Position numbers and translations under genes: made by a program. This document shows positions 9,807-18,173 of a stretch of DNA of 64,000 bases, in pieces. This stretch comes from Dictyobacter aurantiacus (GTDB lineage Bacteria > Chloroflexota > Ktedonobacteria > Ktedonobacterales > Ktedonobacteraceae), in contig NZ_BIFQ01000002.1 of the NCBI RefSeq assembly GCF_003967515.1, positions 1,612,001-1,676,000 of the forward strand, in the 5' to 3' direction. The notes below the pieces were generated by a model. That model worked only from the letters and a program-made list of their open reading frames with translations. It ran no database searches and was not told the DNA's origin. Within the stretch, counting starts at the first letter, position 1, and every line of letters begins with the position of its first letter.

Positions 9807-10826
9807 TCATCCTTCTATGGTTTCAAGGCGTGAAGGAAGAGGTGTGAGTTGAAGCAATTCCCCTTCAATTTTCTGACGCACTGTGACTTCTACATGTGCT
9901 AATTCTTGCAGCGATCCATGTTGGACTGACCGTTTATATTCTTCGTTTACACGTTGGCGAAACAAACGAAAGTAAGTTTGTTGTATCTGCCAGTCTGGGA
10001 GCGTGGCGAGGTCCAGATAGGAAACGTCGACGAAGTCCTGGTGAGAGAAGGCGAGGCACATCAGATCTGCATATCTCTCCAGCAGCCTCAGTTTTTCCTC
10101 TGTAAAAAAATGGAGCAGGTTACTTGTCGCAAGCAGGGCCCCTGCGATTTTGCCTCCCCACATCAATGGTACTGCTGCACAACTGCGTTCATGTTCCAGG
10201 CTATGAAGCGGGAGCGCCGTACCTGGATCCTGTGTATCTGGAACGAGCATGCTATGTCGTTGCATTGCTGCGTATCCTGCCAGGGATTCTATGCCAAAAA
10301 GCATTTCTTTTGTATGAAAATCCGTTCGCCGGGGCGCAGTGCCTCTCACGCCCAGGGCTCTCAGGGATCTGATTTTCCCATCATCCCCTGGTGGCATACA
10401 ACCAGCAATCACGATCTCAAGTTCTGCTTGCTCGGTGGCTTCTAATTGTGTGAGTGCATGAAATACAATGGTTCCTCCCAGCAGCCAGAATTGATCAGGA
10501 GCATGGCGGGCTAGATGAAGGACATCTTCGTACACATGCAGGGGAATGTGATCGGACGCCACTTCGATAGGTGGCGGTGTTTCCGGCACCTGCAGTGTCG
10601 GGTCTTCCTGCATAAGAAGACGCAGTTGATGACGTTCTGGTTCAGGAAGCGCATTGAGAAGTCGATGGACATGTGAAGGCTCAGCCGTATTCTCACCATT
10701 TCTCCAGCGCTGGATTGTGGTACGGGAAACGCCAACCTCTGCATACAGGCGTTGTTTTTCCGCCGGTGACAGACGACGGAAGAGATCATCAAGATATCGA
10801 CGCCAGGCTGCTTTCTCTGTTGTCAT
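9807..10826 (-). CDS. helix-turn-helix regulator with GAF-like sensor domain
   Basis: 339 aa starting at ATG 10826 with GAGGA close upstream; an ATG at 10844 is possible. N-terminal residues about 8-60 form an XRE-like helix-turn-helix (VSRTTIQRWRNGEN is the recognition part). The central and C-terminal part (about 110-290) resembles a GAF domain, with AAVPLMWGGKIAGALLATS and a strand-helix pattern. A cytosolic ligand-responsive DNA-binding protein is inferred. The right end of the TnpB element lies about 60 bp upstream of its start and may have changed its promoter. Confidence 0.75.
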   Translation of the reverse strand: MTTEKAAWRRYLDDLFRRLSPAEKQRLYAEVGVSRTTIQRWRNGENTAEPSHVHRLLNALPEPERHQLRLLMQEDPTLQVPETPPPIEVASDHIPLHVYEDVLHLARHAPDQFWLLGGTIVFHALTQLEATEQAELEIVIAGCMPPGDDGKIRSLRALGVRGTAPRRTDFHTKEMLFGIESLAGYAAMQRHSMLVPDTQDPGTALPLHSLEHERSCAAVPLMWGGKIAGALLATSNLLHFFTEEKLRLLERYADLMCLAFSHQDFVDVSYLDLATLPDWQIQQTYFRLFRQRVNEEYKRSVQHGSLQELAHVEVTVRQKIEGELLQLTPLPSRLETIEG

Positions 10827-10879
10827 ATAGTCCTCGGTAAGCATGATATTTTGCTTTGAGCATAAAACATGCTTTTCAT

Positions 10880-10990
10880 ATCGTGACACTCCGCAGGGGT
10901 TAAAACCCCGTAGCTTCTAACACTCCACTATACGCGGCATTCTGGGTATGTGTCCCATAGGGACTACTCGTTGAATAACCGTAGTTGAGT
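10880..10990 (-). ncRNA. probable right end and omega-RNA 3' part of the TnpB element
   Basis: Downstream of tnpB, read on the minus strand, come GGGGTTTTAACCCC (hairpin, 10896-10909) and then GGAGTGTCA. This resembles the terminal hairpin plus GGAGTGTCA-type ending seen in IS200/IS605 right ends. In TnpB systems the omega-RNA overlaps the tnpB 3' end and its guide is the DNA just beyond this boundary, here running down from about 10882. Exact ends are estimated. Confidence 0.5.
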
Positions 10991-12457
10991 AGGAATATCT
11001 GATGCATGTTCATCCATCCTGAACACTACATCTTGAGCGGTGCCATGCTCGTTACTGTCTGCATGCCTGACGGAAGGAATAGATGGTTCCTTTTTGTTTT
11101 TGGCATCCTGGCTGACAATAACACCTGTATCTTTCGATACTCTCCGAAGAGCTTGAGGCTTTTCCTTTGGGTGATATCGTTCTATCAAACGTTGACCGAT
11201 CACCAGACTCGCATTCCTATCTGCATTGCCCTTCATTCCGCATGCACCACAAGCAGCAAGGGGAGCACCAGGCGTGTACCCTTCTGCTGGCTTGCCTGCA
11301 TTGTAGCGAGCAATCAGGTTATGGCAATATGCACACTCTCTACTGGTATTTCTTGGACTCACCCTACTGGTAACAATGCCTGTGTTATACGCCTTGTATT
11401 TGGCATACGTAAAAATGCGTCCCCTCATCCAATAGGCCCGTTTGGTATTGCCCCGTCGGCTATACATCCCCTTTGCAGGTCGAAGATTCCCCAGGTGTTC
11501 AAACACCAGGATGCTCGCTTCATGTTGCTTGGCAAACTGAACAATGCGTGCACTGATACGATGGGCGCATTGCTCATCCACCTGGCGAATCATTTTCCAA
11601 AGGGCAATGTTATCTTGTTCACCCTTTGCAATGATGCTCGTCTTGCGTCGGTTGCGTGCAATACGGCCCAACTGGCGCTTCCTAAAGCCGGATATCTCAT
11701 CACCACCTTTGATAAATTTCGTGGCGAGGATCGTACCTTCGACAGTTTGGACGGTACACACCGCAATGTTTTCACTGATATTAAGGTCTACAGCACAGAT
11801 TTTTGTTTCCAGATTGGTGGTGACTTGCTTTTCAATTTTTCCAGGGTTTTGAAATTGTTTTTCAACCGGGGTATGTAACCACCATTGCGTTCCTTTTCGA
11901 ATGAGTTGAGGGCTTCCCAATTCAGCATCAAGAGGCAGTTCACGCCCTGTTATGCGAACGTTGATCCAGCTCCAACATGTCCCGGTCCACACTTTGATCA
12001 TGATGCTATTGTCAGTGCGATCTTTCCACATGCCTTGATAGAGTGTGACTGATTTATTCCATGCGCGAGGGGGAACAGGTGGACGCACATGAAACGTCTT
12101 GCCTTTGGCTATGGCCTTCTCTTTACGCTGTTTCCATTTCTCAAGGTGAGAATGGAATGAGTGAGCAGAACCCAGGGCTGCGTGGATTGCCGCTCGGCGA
12201 AAATAGGCAGGAATATCTTCAGCAATATCAGAAAGAGGCATGACCGGGTTGGAATTGCGTTGTGTGGTATGGGTGAGCAATTCAAGAATGGTCAGGGCTT
12301 CTTTATTGGGATGATCAAGCACGTTGCAATGTGCCTGGATGACGTCAAAATAAAAAGAGGCCACACGATTGAAAAGAGCCTGATTAGCGGCAAGCCAGTC
12401 GCCATGATGGGGCTGATAGGTCAAGGTTTGTTGAATGGTGGTTGTAGCCTTTGCCAT
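10964..12457 (-). CDS. tnpB: TnpB RNA-guided nuclease (IS200/IS605 OrfB family)
   Basis: 497 aa. The split RuvC core is intact: Asp224 in AVDLNIS, Glu320 in ILVFEHL, and Asp413 in NADRNAS. The zinc-ribbon cysteines are CxxC at 375-378 and 403-406. Family members are transposon-encoded, omega-RNA-guided DNA endonucleases. Start ATG 12457 has AAAGGAG upstream, and the promoter is TTGACA-18-TATAAT. No TnpA transposase is present; instead a small HTH gene is divergent across overlapping promoters. Length and motifs suggest an active enzyme. Confidence 0.9.
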   Translation of the reverse strand: MAKATTTIQQTLTYQPHHGDWLAANQALFNRVASFYFDVIQAHCNVLDHPNKEALTILELLTHTTQRNSNPVMPLSDIAEDIPAYFRRAAIHAALGSAHSFHSHLEKWKQRKEKAIAKGKTFHVRPPVPPRAWNKSVTLYQGMWKDRTDNSIMIKVWTGTCWSWINVRITGRELPLDAELGSPQLIRKGTQWWLHTPVEKQFQNPGKIEKQVTTNLETKICAVDLNISENIAVCTVQTVEGTILATKFIKGGDEISGFRKRQLGRIARNRRKTSIIAKGEQDNIALWKMIRQVDEQCAHRISARIVQFAKQHEASILVFEHLGNLRPAKGMYSRRGNTKRAYWMRGRIFTYAKYKAYNTGIVTSRVSPRNTSRECAYCHNLIARYNAGKPAEGYTPGAPLAACGACGMKGNADRNASLVIGQRLIERYHPKEKPQALRRVSKDTGVIVSQDAKNKKEPSIPSVRHADSNEHGTAQDVVFRMDEHASDIPTQLRLFNE

Positions 12458-12492
12458 TCCTGGCTCCTTTCAAAATCATTTGTTCTAAAAAA

Positions 12493-12522
12493 ATTATATC
12501 ATGTGCGCTTATGATTTGTCAA
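12493..12522 (-). promoter_or_regulatory. sigma-A-type promoter for tnpB
   Basis: Read on the minus strand: -35 TTGACA (12522-12517), an 18-bp spacer and -10 TATAAT (12498-12493), both consensus hexamers. The transcript would begin about 28 nt before ATG 12457. Its -35 overlaps the -35 of the divergent HTH promoter by five bases. Confidence 0.75.
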
Positions 12523-12551
12523 GCATGAATCATTCGTGGTATACTCTATGT
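12516..12551 (+). promoter_or_regulatory. promoter giving a leaderless HTH mRNA
   Basis: -35 TTGTCA (12516-12521), 18-bp spacer, -10 TATACT (12540-12545). The ATG at 12552 is only six bases after the -10, exactly where transcription would begin, and there is no ribosome binding site. The mRNA is therefore expected to be leaderless. Confidence 0.7.
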
Positions 12552-12758
12552 ATGCAACCAAACAGACCTTTTCTTACCACCTCACAAGCCGCTCAACGCT
12601 CCGGCTTGAGCACAAGTTATATGACCTACCTTCTCAGGGAAGGGAAACTGGAAGGCTTTCAACTTGCAAGAGACTGGTTGATCTATACCGATTCTCTTGA
12701 GGCATTTCTTGCTCAACCACGCAAGTCAGGCCCGAAGGGACCACGGGCGAAAGCCTAA
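12552..12758 (+). CDS. small excisionase-like helix-turn-helix protein
   Basis: 68 aa with an excisionase/MerR-like wHTH: TTSQAAQRSGLS, then YLLREGKLEGFQLARDWLI, and a basic tail KSGPKGPRAKA. It starts at ATG 12552 without a ribosome site (leaderless promoter). It lies divergent from tnpB with overlapping -35 boxes, so it could repress tnpB and itself, or act as an accessory DNA-bending factor for the element. Downstream, GGGCTAAAGCCC (about 12809-12820) may mark the end of the element. Confidence 0.7.
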   Translation: MQPNRPFLTTSQAAQRSGLSTSYMTYLLREGKLEGFQLARDWLIYTDSLEAFLAQPRKSGPKGPRAKA

Positions 12759-13342
12759 ACACGCCTAACCGCACGCTCTAAAGAGACGGAGGCTTGCGGC
12801 GGGCTAAAGCCCTTATCGTCAACAGTTCCCGATAGATGCGACGTTTTGCTCATCAATGATAAGCTTCTCTTTTTACATGCTTATTATACCGGAAATGACT
12901 GTCTTTTTACAGGTAAAACGTCTTCGATTTCAGCCAGATGATAGTTTCTGCCACTCTTATTGGACATGTATCTTCATGCATCATTTCGCGTTCCAAAATG
13001 CACCAAAATGCGTTGACATATGCATCATATCTATGCTACAGTGATTGTATGCTGATTATGTATCTTTAGAGGATATGCACAGAGCCATTCCATTGTGTAG
13101 AGATGCTCATAGTGTTGGACATGGTGCGACCCTGCATCAGTACATGGATTTCCCGCCTATGTCCTATTGAGTAGTTACCAGTATGTCGTCTTTCGACCAT
13201 TCTCTCTCGCTTACGTTCTTCTGGTATATGTGTTTATCGTTTTATCCAGATTCGGTGTAAGAGATTTTTCCAGAGACCAGGGTTGGTGCGTTGTATGGAT
13301 ACGAGCCGCCTTGTCTCGTACCAGGAAAGGAGAAAAAATGTA
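12759..13342 (+). other. intergenic region with hairpin and a strong promoter
   Basis: No gene is supported. A GGGCTAAAGCCC hairpin lies near 12809-12820. A promoter TTGACA (13013-13018), 18-bp spacer, TACAGT (13037-13042) points right, which would give the next gene a leader of about 300 nt. No riboswitch class was recognised in that leader. Confidence 0.45.
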
Positions 13343-13852
13343 ATGGTTCACCTGGCGCGCAAGGAACGCTATCAGTCAGGACCCAATGAAATGCTGTCAT
13401 TTCGGCTCACAGGCCTCCTCGAAACAGATCATATGCTTGTGTTCAATCCTCAGTTAGGAACAGTATCTCTCCTGACCCCAGGACCAGATCTTTTAGAAGA
13501 GCAGCAATTTACCGTCAGTGAAATATGCTTATTGATCCCTCTCCTGCAATGCTATCCCCACTACTGCCCCTATGAACAGTTGCTTGCATCATATGCAGGA
13601 GGGCAGACTACACTTCAGGATATTGATAATTCCCGTCGTCGTCTTCACAAGGCACAACAAGAGGGGCGCTGGGATGAATGCGTTCGCCCTATGCGAGGAG
13701 CCCTCTCGCGCGCACGATTGAAAATGCGCAGTTTGGGCATCGATGTTGTCGCTGTCACGGAGACAGGATATATGCTGAAGCGTTTTCAACGAACGCCTCT
13801 TCCTCCTTCAGCGGTGTCTATTGAATCGGAACGTTCTCAGATCCTGATATAG
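13343..13852 (+). CDS. winged-helix transcriptional regulator (OmpR-like DNA-binding fold)
   Basis: 169 aa. The C-terminal half has the trans_reg_C pattern: a helical stretch (SRRRLHKA), a recognition helix (MRGALSRARLKMRSLG) and a VTETGYML wing like the GYRL wing of OmpR proteins. There is no receiver domain; the N-terminal half (about 20-80) is unassigned. Start ATG 13343 lies ten bases after GAAAGGAG; the earlier in-frame start is unsupported. It is followed 14 bp later by a membrane protein gene that it probably controls or works with. Confidence 0.65.
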   Translation: MVHLARKERYQSGPNEMLSFRLTGLLETDHMLVFNPQLGTVSLLTPGPDLLEEQQFTVSEICLLIPLLQCYPHYCPYEQLLASYAGGQTTLQDIDNSRRRLHKAQQEGRWDECVRPMRGALSRARLKMRSLGIDVVAVTETGYMLKRFQRTPLPPSAVSIESERSQILI

Positions 13853-13866
13853 AAAAGAGGGGGAGT

Positions 13867-15417
13867 ATGACACAGGCAGATATGCAGGAAAAACTGCATG
13901 TTATTCAGGTTGACCGTCGGGATCAGCTCACAACGGTTTTGGAAATAGTGAAGGCACTACCATCTCAGAACCTGCTTCTTGTCCTTTCAGGAATCGCGGC
14001 ACAGCGATGTGCCTTTGGTCGAGCGCATGATTTTCATGAGCTCCATGCCCAAAACAAGAAGCAGATGTTTCTTGTCATTCCTGAGGAGGATAGATTGGCC
14101 AGACAATGGGCAAAGGAGAACGGTTTTTCGCTGGTTTTTTCCTCTCTTGAGGATGTTACAGATCACATCGCGCACGTTCAGCCAGAAGCTATTGATAAAC
14201 AGCATCTGGATCCACATCTTCCTCAGCCAGCACCAACAGTGCACGAGACAAAACTCCTCCAGCAGAAACGGGTATCACAGAGGCCGATGAAACTGCTCCT
14301 TGTCGCTCTAAGTCTGTTGACGCTCCTGACAGCCGCCTTTTTTGTGTTTGTGCAGCAGCAATCGATTCCCGCCGCTCTCAGCCAATCCCCACCTTTGGCA
14401 TCCCAGGTTACTGGACAGGTCGCATTTGAAAGTAGTCGCATCTATAATCAAGAGGGGACAAGTGGCGTCTGTGATCAGGTCCATCTTGCATTGCAGCATC
14501 TTAGCAGCCCTACAATTGGGAATGCCTATTACGCCTGGCTACTCGGTGATAAAAACGTGAGTGATGGGCGTCCACTCTTGCTGGGAATGCTTCTTCCCCA
14601 CGGTGGGGTGGCAGAACTGACCTATCGTGATCCAAGGCATCGTAATCTCCTGGCCAGCTATAGCCAGTTCCTGGTTACAGAGGAAAGCCAGAGTGCTCCA
14701 CCAATTGCACCTTCGCCGGATAGCCATGTATGGCGCTCTGTAGGATCTATTGCGCAAACACCCTCTCCCAGTGATAGCCACCATTATAGCCTGCTCGATC
14801 ACCTGCGACACCTGTTGGTCCAGGATCCAACTCTGGAAGCACTGGGGCTTCACTCGGGGCTTGATTACTGGCAGTATAAGCATTGCGGGAAGCTCATCGA
14901 GTGGACGCAATCGGCGCGTGATGATTGGGGACAGGCTGATGTGTCCTTTATGCGTCGGCAGCTTATTCGTACCCTGGACTACATCGATGGAACGGCGTAT
15001 GTCTATCAGGATGTGTCAGCAGGGACACCCTTACTTGTTGATCCAAAGCTCCTTCGCATCGGTCTCATCGATGTTACGCAAACGCAAGCGTTAGAAGGAT
15101 ACTTTCCTCATATCACCTCCCACTTGACGAGCATAACGACCTCTCCCGGTGTCACGATGCAGCAAAAGCAGAACGCCGCAACCATCATTACCGCGATCAA
15201 TGGGATCATCCAGATGCTCCAGCAGGCGCGACACGATGCCAAAGTGCTGCTTGCCATGTCCGATGAGCAGCTCCACCAATCGGTGGCCCAGACGCTTTTG
15301 GACGATTTAGCGAATCTGACCAACGATGTCTACACTGGCAATGCCACACAGCAAGGCAGCATATGGGTTCATCAGCAGATCGAGCAACTGGCGACCTTCT
15401 CCGTGAAGCAAGCGTGA
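13867..15417 (+). CDS. single-pass membrane protein with large extracytoplasmic domain
   Basis: 516 aa. The cytosolic N-terminal domain (about 1-110) has alternating strands (LLLVLSG, MFLVIPE), a TM segment lies at about 141-160, and the large outside domain (165-516) has a helical C-terminus (AATIITAINGIIQMLQQARHDAK). Part of the outside domain (PLLLGMLLPHGG) loosely resembles anti-sigma-type C-terminal domains, but this is weak. The gene is 14 bp after the winged-helix regulator, so a membrane signal passed to that regulator is a reasonable guess. Confidence 0.7.
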   Translation: MTQADMQEKLHVIQVDRRDQLTTVLEIVKALPSQNLLLVLSGIAAQRCAFGRAHDFHELHAQNKKQMFLVIPEEDRLARQWAKENGFSLVFSSLEDVTDHIAHVQPEAIDKQHLDPHLPQPAPTVHETKLLQQKRVSQRPMKLLLVALSLLTLLTAAFFVFVQQQSIPAALSQSPPLASQVTGQVAFESSRIYNQEGTSGVCDQVHLALQHLSSPTIGNAYYAWLLGDKNVSDGRPLLLGMLLPHGGVAELTYRDPRHRNLLASYSQFLVTEESQSAPPIAPSPDSHVWRSVGSIAQTPSPSDSHHYSLLDHLRHLLVQDPTLEALGLHSGLDYWQYKHCGKLIEWTQSARDDWGQADVSFMRRQLIRTLDYIDGTAYVYQDVSAGTPLLVDPKLLRIGLIDVTQTQALEGYFPHITSHLTSITTSPGVTMQQKQNAATIITAINGIIQMLQQARHDAKVLLAMSDEQLHQSVAQTLLDDLANLTNDVYTGNATQQGSIWVHQQIEQLATFSVKQA

Positions 15418-15599
15418 AAACATGCTGATGTACTAGAAAGGTTACCGATGCTCAAAGGTGTCACAAACAAATGGGTGCCTCTATTTCCTGGGGTGTGGAG
15501 CACCCGTTTGTTTGTAGGGATACAACTCTTACTTTTCTGTGATTTGGAAGTTCTCGTACTTGCGATGAGCGACCGTTGCTCGCATATTGTTATACGTAT

Positions 15600-15941
15600 A
15601 GTGATTGCGTGGCATGATTTGATCAGAATTGAGCAAAGCCAAACGAGATGTAGTCATGGACCCTGGTTTGAAAACCGGGGCATGTAGCAATCCGAGCGAT
15701 TGATGCACGCCCCGCCATTTTCCGACCGCAACATGAGCAGACTTGGCCCGAAAGGGCTCCGTTGGAGGCGAATACAACATTAGGTACCGGTGGGTGCGAG
15801 GCCAGCCCACCGCTCTACGGCCAGTAGTTAAACAGATCGAGGGTACGGTCAGTGCCTCTGGCAAACAAACCGCTTCCAACATTGTCGAGGCCACCATTAC
15901 CCGCGCACGCGGAGGCTCCGCAAGGAGCACCAGGAGTTACG
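15600..15941 (+). ncRNA. putative IscB omega-RNA
   Basis: A non-coding, highly structured stretch runs straight into iscB. Visible hairpins are CCCTGGTTT/AAACCGGGG (about 15661-15680), GCCC-GAAA-GGGC (about 15747-15758), GGTGGG...CCCACC (about 15788-15810), and GCTCC-GCAA-GGAGC (about 15915-15928) just before the ribosome site. Two have GNRA tetraloops. IscB omega-RNAs lie directly upstream of iscB with the guide at their 5' end, which fits. The 5' boundary is estimated. Confidence 0.7.
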
Positions 15942-17327
15942 ATGTCACACGTGTTTGTCGTGGATACCAACAAACAGCCATGTGCCCCGGTCCATCCTGG
16001 GCATGCTTGCCTGCTCTTAAAGCAGGGGCGCGCCGCTGTGTGGCGGCGCTATCCCTTTACCATCATGTTGAAAGGGGGTGTCCCTGCCCAGGAGGCGCAA
16101 TCGTTGCGCCTCAAGATCGATCCTGGCAGCAAGACCACCGGTCTTGCGCTGGTCAACGACGAGAGCGGGGTGGTGGTCTTTGCCGCAGAGTTGTCCCACC
16201 GGGGGCAGCAGATCACGAAGAGCCTCAACACCCGAAGAGGAGTCCGGCGGGGACGCCGCCAACGCAAGACCCGCTACCGCGCTCCCTGCTGGCGCAATCG
16301 CAGGCGACCACAAGGCTGGTTGCCCCCCTCGCTTTTGAGCCGCATCCACAATGTGGTTACCTGGGTCGAGCGCGTGCGCCGTCTGGCTCCCATCCAGGCG
16401 ATCAGCATGGAGCTAGTCCGGTTCGACTTGCAAGCCATGGACAATCCAGAAATCAGCGGCACGCAGTACCAACAAGGCACCCTCGCAGGCTACGAGACCC
16501 GCGAATACCTGTTGGAAAAGTGGCAGCGGAAATGCGCCTATTGCGGGAAAGAAGGGGTTCCGCTCCAGGTGGAACATATCGTGCCACGCGCCAAGGGAGG
16601 CAGCAACTGCGTGAGCAACTTGACGCTGGTGTGCGAAGCCTGCAACAGGAAGAAAGGTACGCTGGATCTCTCTGTGTTCCTCAAGAAGAAGCCCGAGGTG
16701 TTGAAACGCATCCAGGCACAGGCGAAAGCTCCGTTGAAGGATGCTGCCGCCGTCAATGCCACACGCCTGGCGTTGCTCGAGCGGTTGAAAGCGGTGAGGC
16801 TGCCGATCGAGTGTGGCAGCGGGGGACGCACCAAATACAACCGGGTCATGCGCAACTTGCCGAAAACGCACTGGCTTGATGCGGCATGCGTGGGGGCCAG
16901 TACGCCCGACGTCTTGCAGGTGGCAGGAGTGCATCCCTTACGCATTGAGGCGTGCGGGCATGGGTGCCGGCGCATGCGCAACGTCAATACGATCAGTCTG
17001 CCGTGCTCAGCCCCCAAAGGGCCGAAAAACGTCCAGGGCTTCCAGACGGGCGATATCACCAGGGCTATCGTGACGAGAGGCAAAAAACAGGGGATCTATG
17101 TGGGCCGGGTCCTGGTGCGCGCGACGGGTTCATTTGATATCACCACCCGGCGTGGGCGTATTGCCGGGCTGGATGTGCGCTTTTTCCGTCATCTCCACCG
17201 TTCAGATGGCTATAGTTACGCGAAAGGAGAAGGCTATGCCAATCCCGCCGCCCAATCCACCTCGACAGAAGGAACGGCCCTTCCTCCCCCGCTTAAAAGA
17301 CAGGGGCATCCTGGCCCGGCTGGGTGA
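15942..17327 (+). CDS. iscB: IscB RNA-guided HNH/RuvC nuclease
   Basis: 461 aa. An N-terminal PLMP domain (PCAPVHPGHACLLLKQGRA), RuvC-I LKIDPGSKTTG (Asp60), an Arg-rich bridge helix (about 97-125), RuvC-II ISMELVR (Glu157), an HNH domain with CAYC...VEHIVPRAKGG (His212) and CEACNRKKG, and RuvC-III HWLDAA (His310, Asp313). This is the Cas9-ancestor OMEGA nuclease, and all catalytic residues are present. AGGAG before ATG 15942 sets the start; the open frame from 15852 runs through the omega-RNA. The C-terminus after SDGYSYAKGE is a low-complexity tail. No transposase accompanies it. Confidence 0.95.
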   Translation: MSHVFVVDTNKQPCAPVHPGHACLLLKQGRAAVWRRYPFTIMLKGGVPAQEAQSLRLKIDPGSKTTGLALVNDESGVVVFAAELSHRGQQITKSLNTRRGVRRGRRQRKTRYRAPCWRNRRRPQGWLPPSLLSRIHNVVTWVERVRRLAPIQAISMELVRFDLQAMDNPEISGTQYQQGTLAGYETREYLLEKWQRKCAYCGKEGVPLQVEHIVPRAKGGSNCVSNLTLVCEACNRKKGTLDLSVFLKKKPEVLKRIQAQAKAPLKDAAAVNATRLALLERLKAVRLPIECGSGGRTKYNRVMRNLPKTHWLDAACVGASTPDVLQVAGVHPLRIEACGHGCRRMRNVNTISLPCSAPKGPKNVQGFQTGDITRAIVTRGKKQGIYVGRVLVRATGSFDITTRRGRIAGLDVRFFRHLHRSDGYSYAKGEGYANPAAQSTSTEGTALPPPLKRQGHPGPAG

Positions 17328-18173
17328 GGGATGAGCAATCACCTGGCGCTGGATTTCTAACTCGACGTGGCATTCGCGTAACGCGTTGATATAAAGTTTG
17401 GTATAGGCCAACTCTTTGGCGTTCTTCGGCCTAGAGTTAAAGGAAAGCAGATGCAGGTGAAAACCTGCTGAGGCATAATAATGGGACTAACATCATTTTT
17501 ACGCGATACTCTCAACTGAGGCAGTGGCGCGCTGGTTCAGGAGATACCCACCAGTTTCCGTATCTGTCCCAAGGGACTGTGCGGTATCAGCCATGAGGAC
17601 GGGTTTTCGCCCGAGATCTACTACCAACTCTTCCAGCGCGTGCGAGCCCGTATCCCCCTGTCTCCTCTCAATTGGCAGCCCGAAGAGCCTGAGTCGGGTC
17701 CTGAGCAGATGCACTTCTTCTAATGATACATAGTACATTCAGCTTAATAATTATCCAGGTGAGTCAGCCAGTGCCTTTGTGCAGAACTTGTAAGAAAGGC
17801 GATGCTAACGTATACTAGTTTTAGTAGATGGCTGGGGTGTAGTCTCATTTGTTGCGATAATACCATCCAAAAATATGCAGCTACAAGCAAGAAATGACTC
17901 ACAGTTCAAACAAACTTATTGCACGGAAGGTGCAAATGATGTCGACAAAAAGTGATGTTCCTGTCGCGCATTTTTACGGTCCTTGTATTTTTCACAAGCA
18001 AAGATCTAATTGTTTCACAATTCGGTGGCTCGTTAATGTTTCTGCTTTTTACCCTTTATATGAGGAGTCAGCATACATACATACGCATGTTCTTTACGTA
18101 TTTATCACTATCATGCACCGTTCGACTAGTGTAGATAGTAGCACAAGCACTATCACAATGGAGAACACAAAGT
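17328..18173. other. intergenic region after iscB
   Basis: No gene is supported. Open frames of 60-80 codons occur on both strands at 17.5-17.74 kb. One minus frame contains LEELVVDLGRKP, reminiscent of SpoIIIAA-like P-loop proteins, but it lacks a start with a ribosome site and the rest of a domain, so at best it is a remnant. CGCGTAACGCG near 17377-17387 could be part of the right end of the iscB element. Confidence 0.3.

Noticed and set aside
15852..15941. 30-residue N-terminal extension of IscB
   Set aside because: It lies within the structured RNA region, and AGGAG directly precedes the internal ATG 15942.
15942..17327. Cas9
   Set aside because: RuvC and HNH order fits Cas9, but the length (461 aa), PLMP start and absence of any CRISPR array or cas1/cas2 fit IscB.
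17499..17738. 79-aa minus ORF and 69-aa plus ORF after iscB
   Set aside because: Short, overlapping, no ribosome site; only one SpoIIIAA-like phrase. Treated as intergenic.
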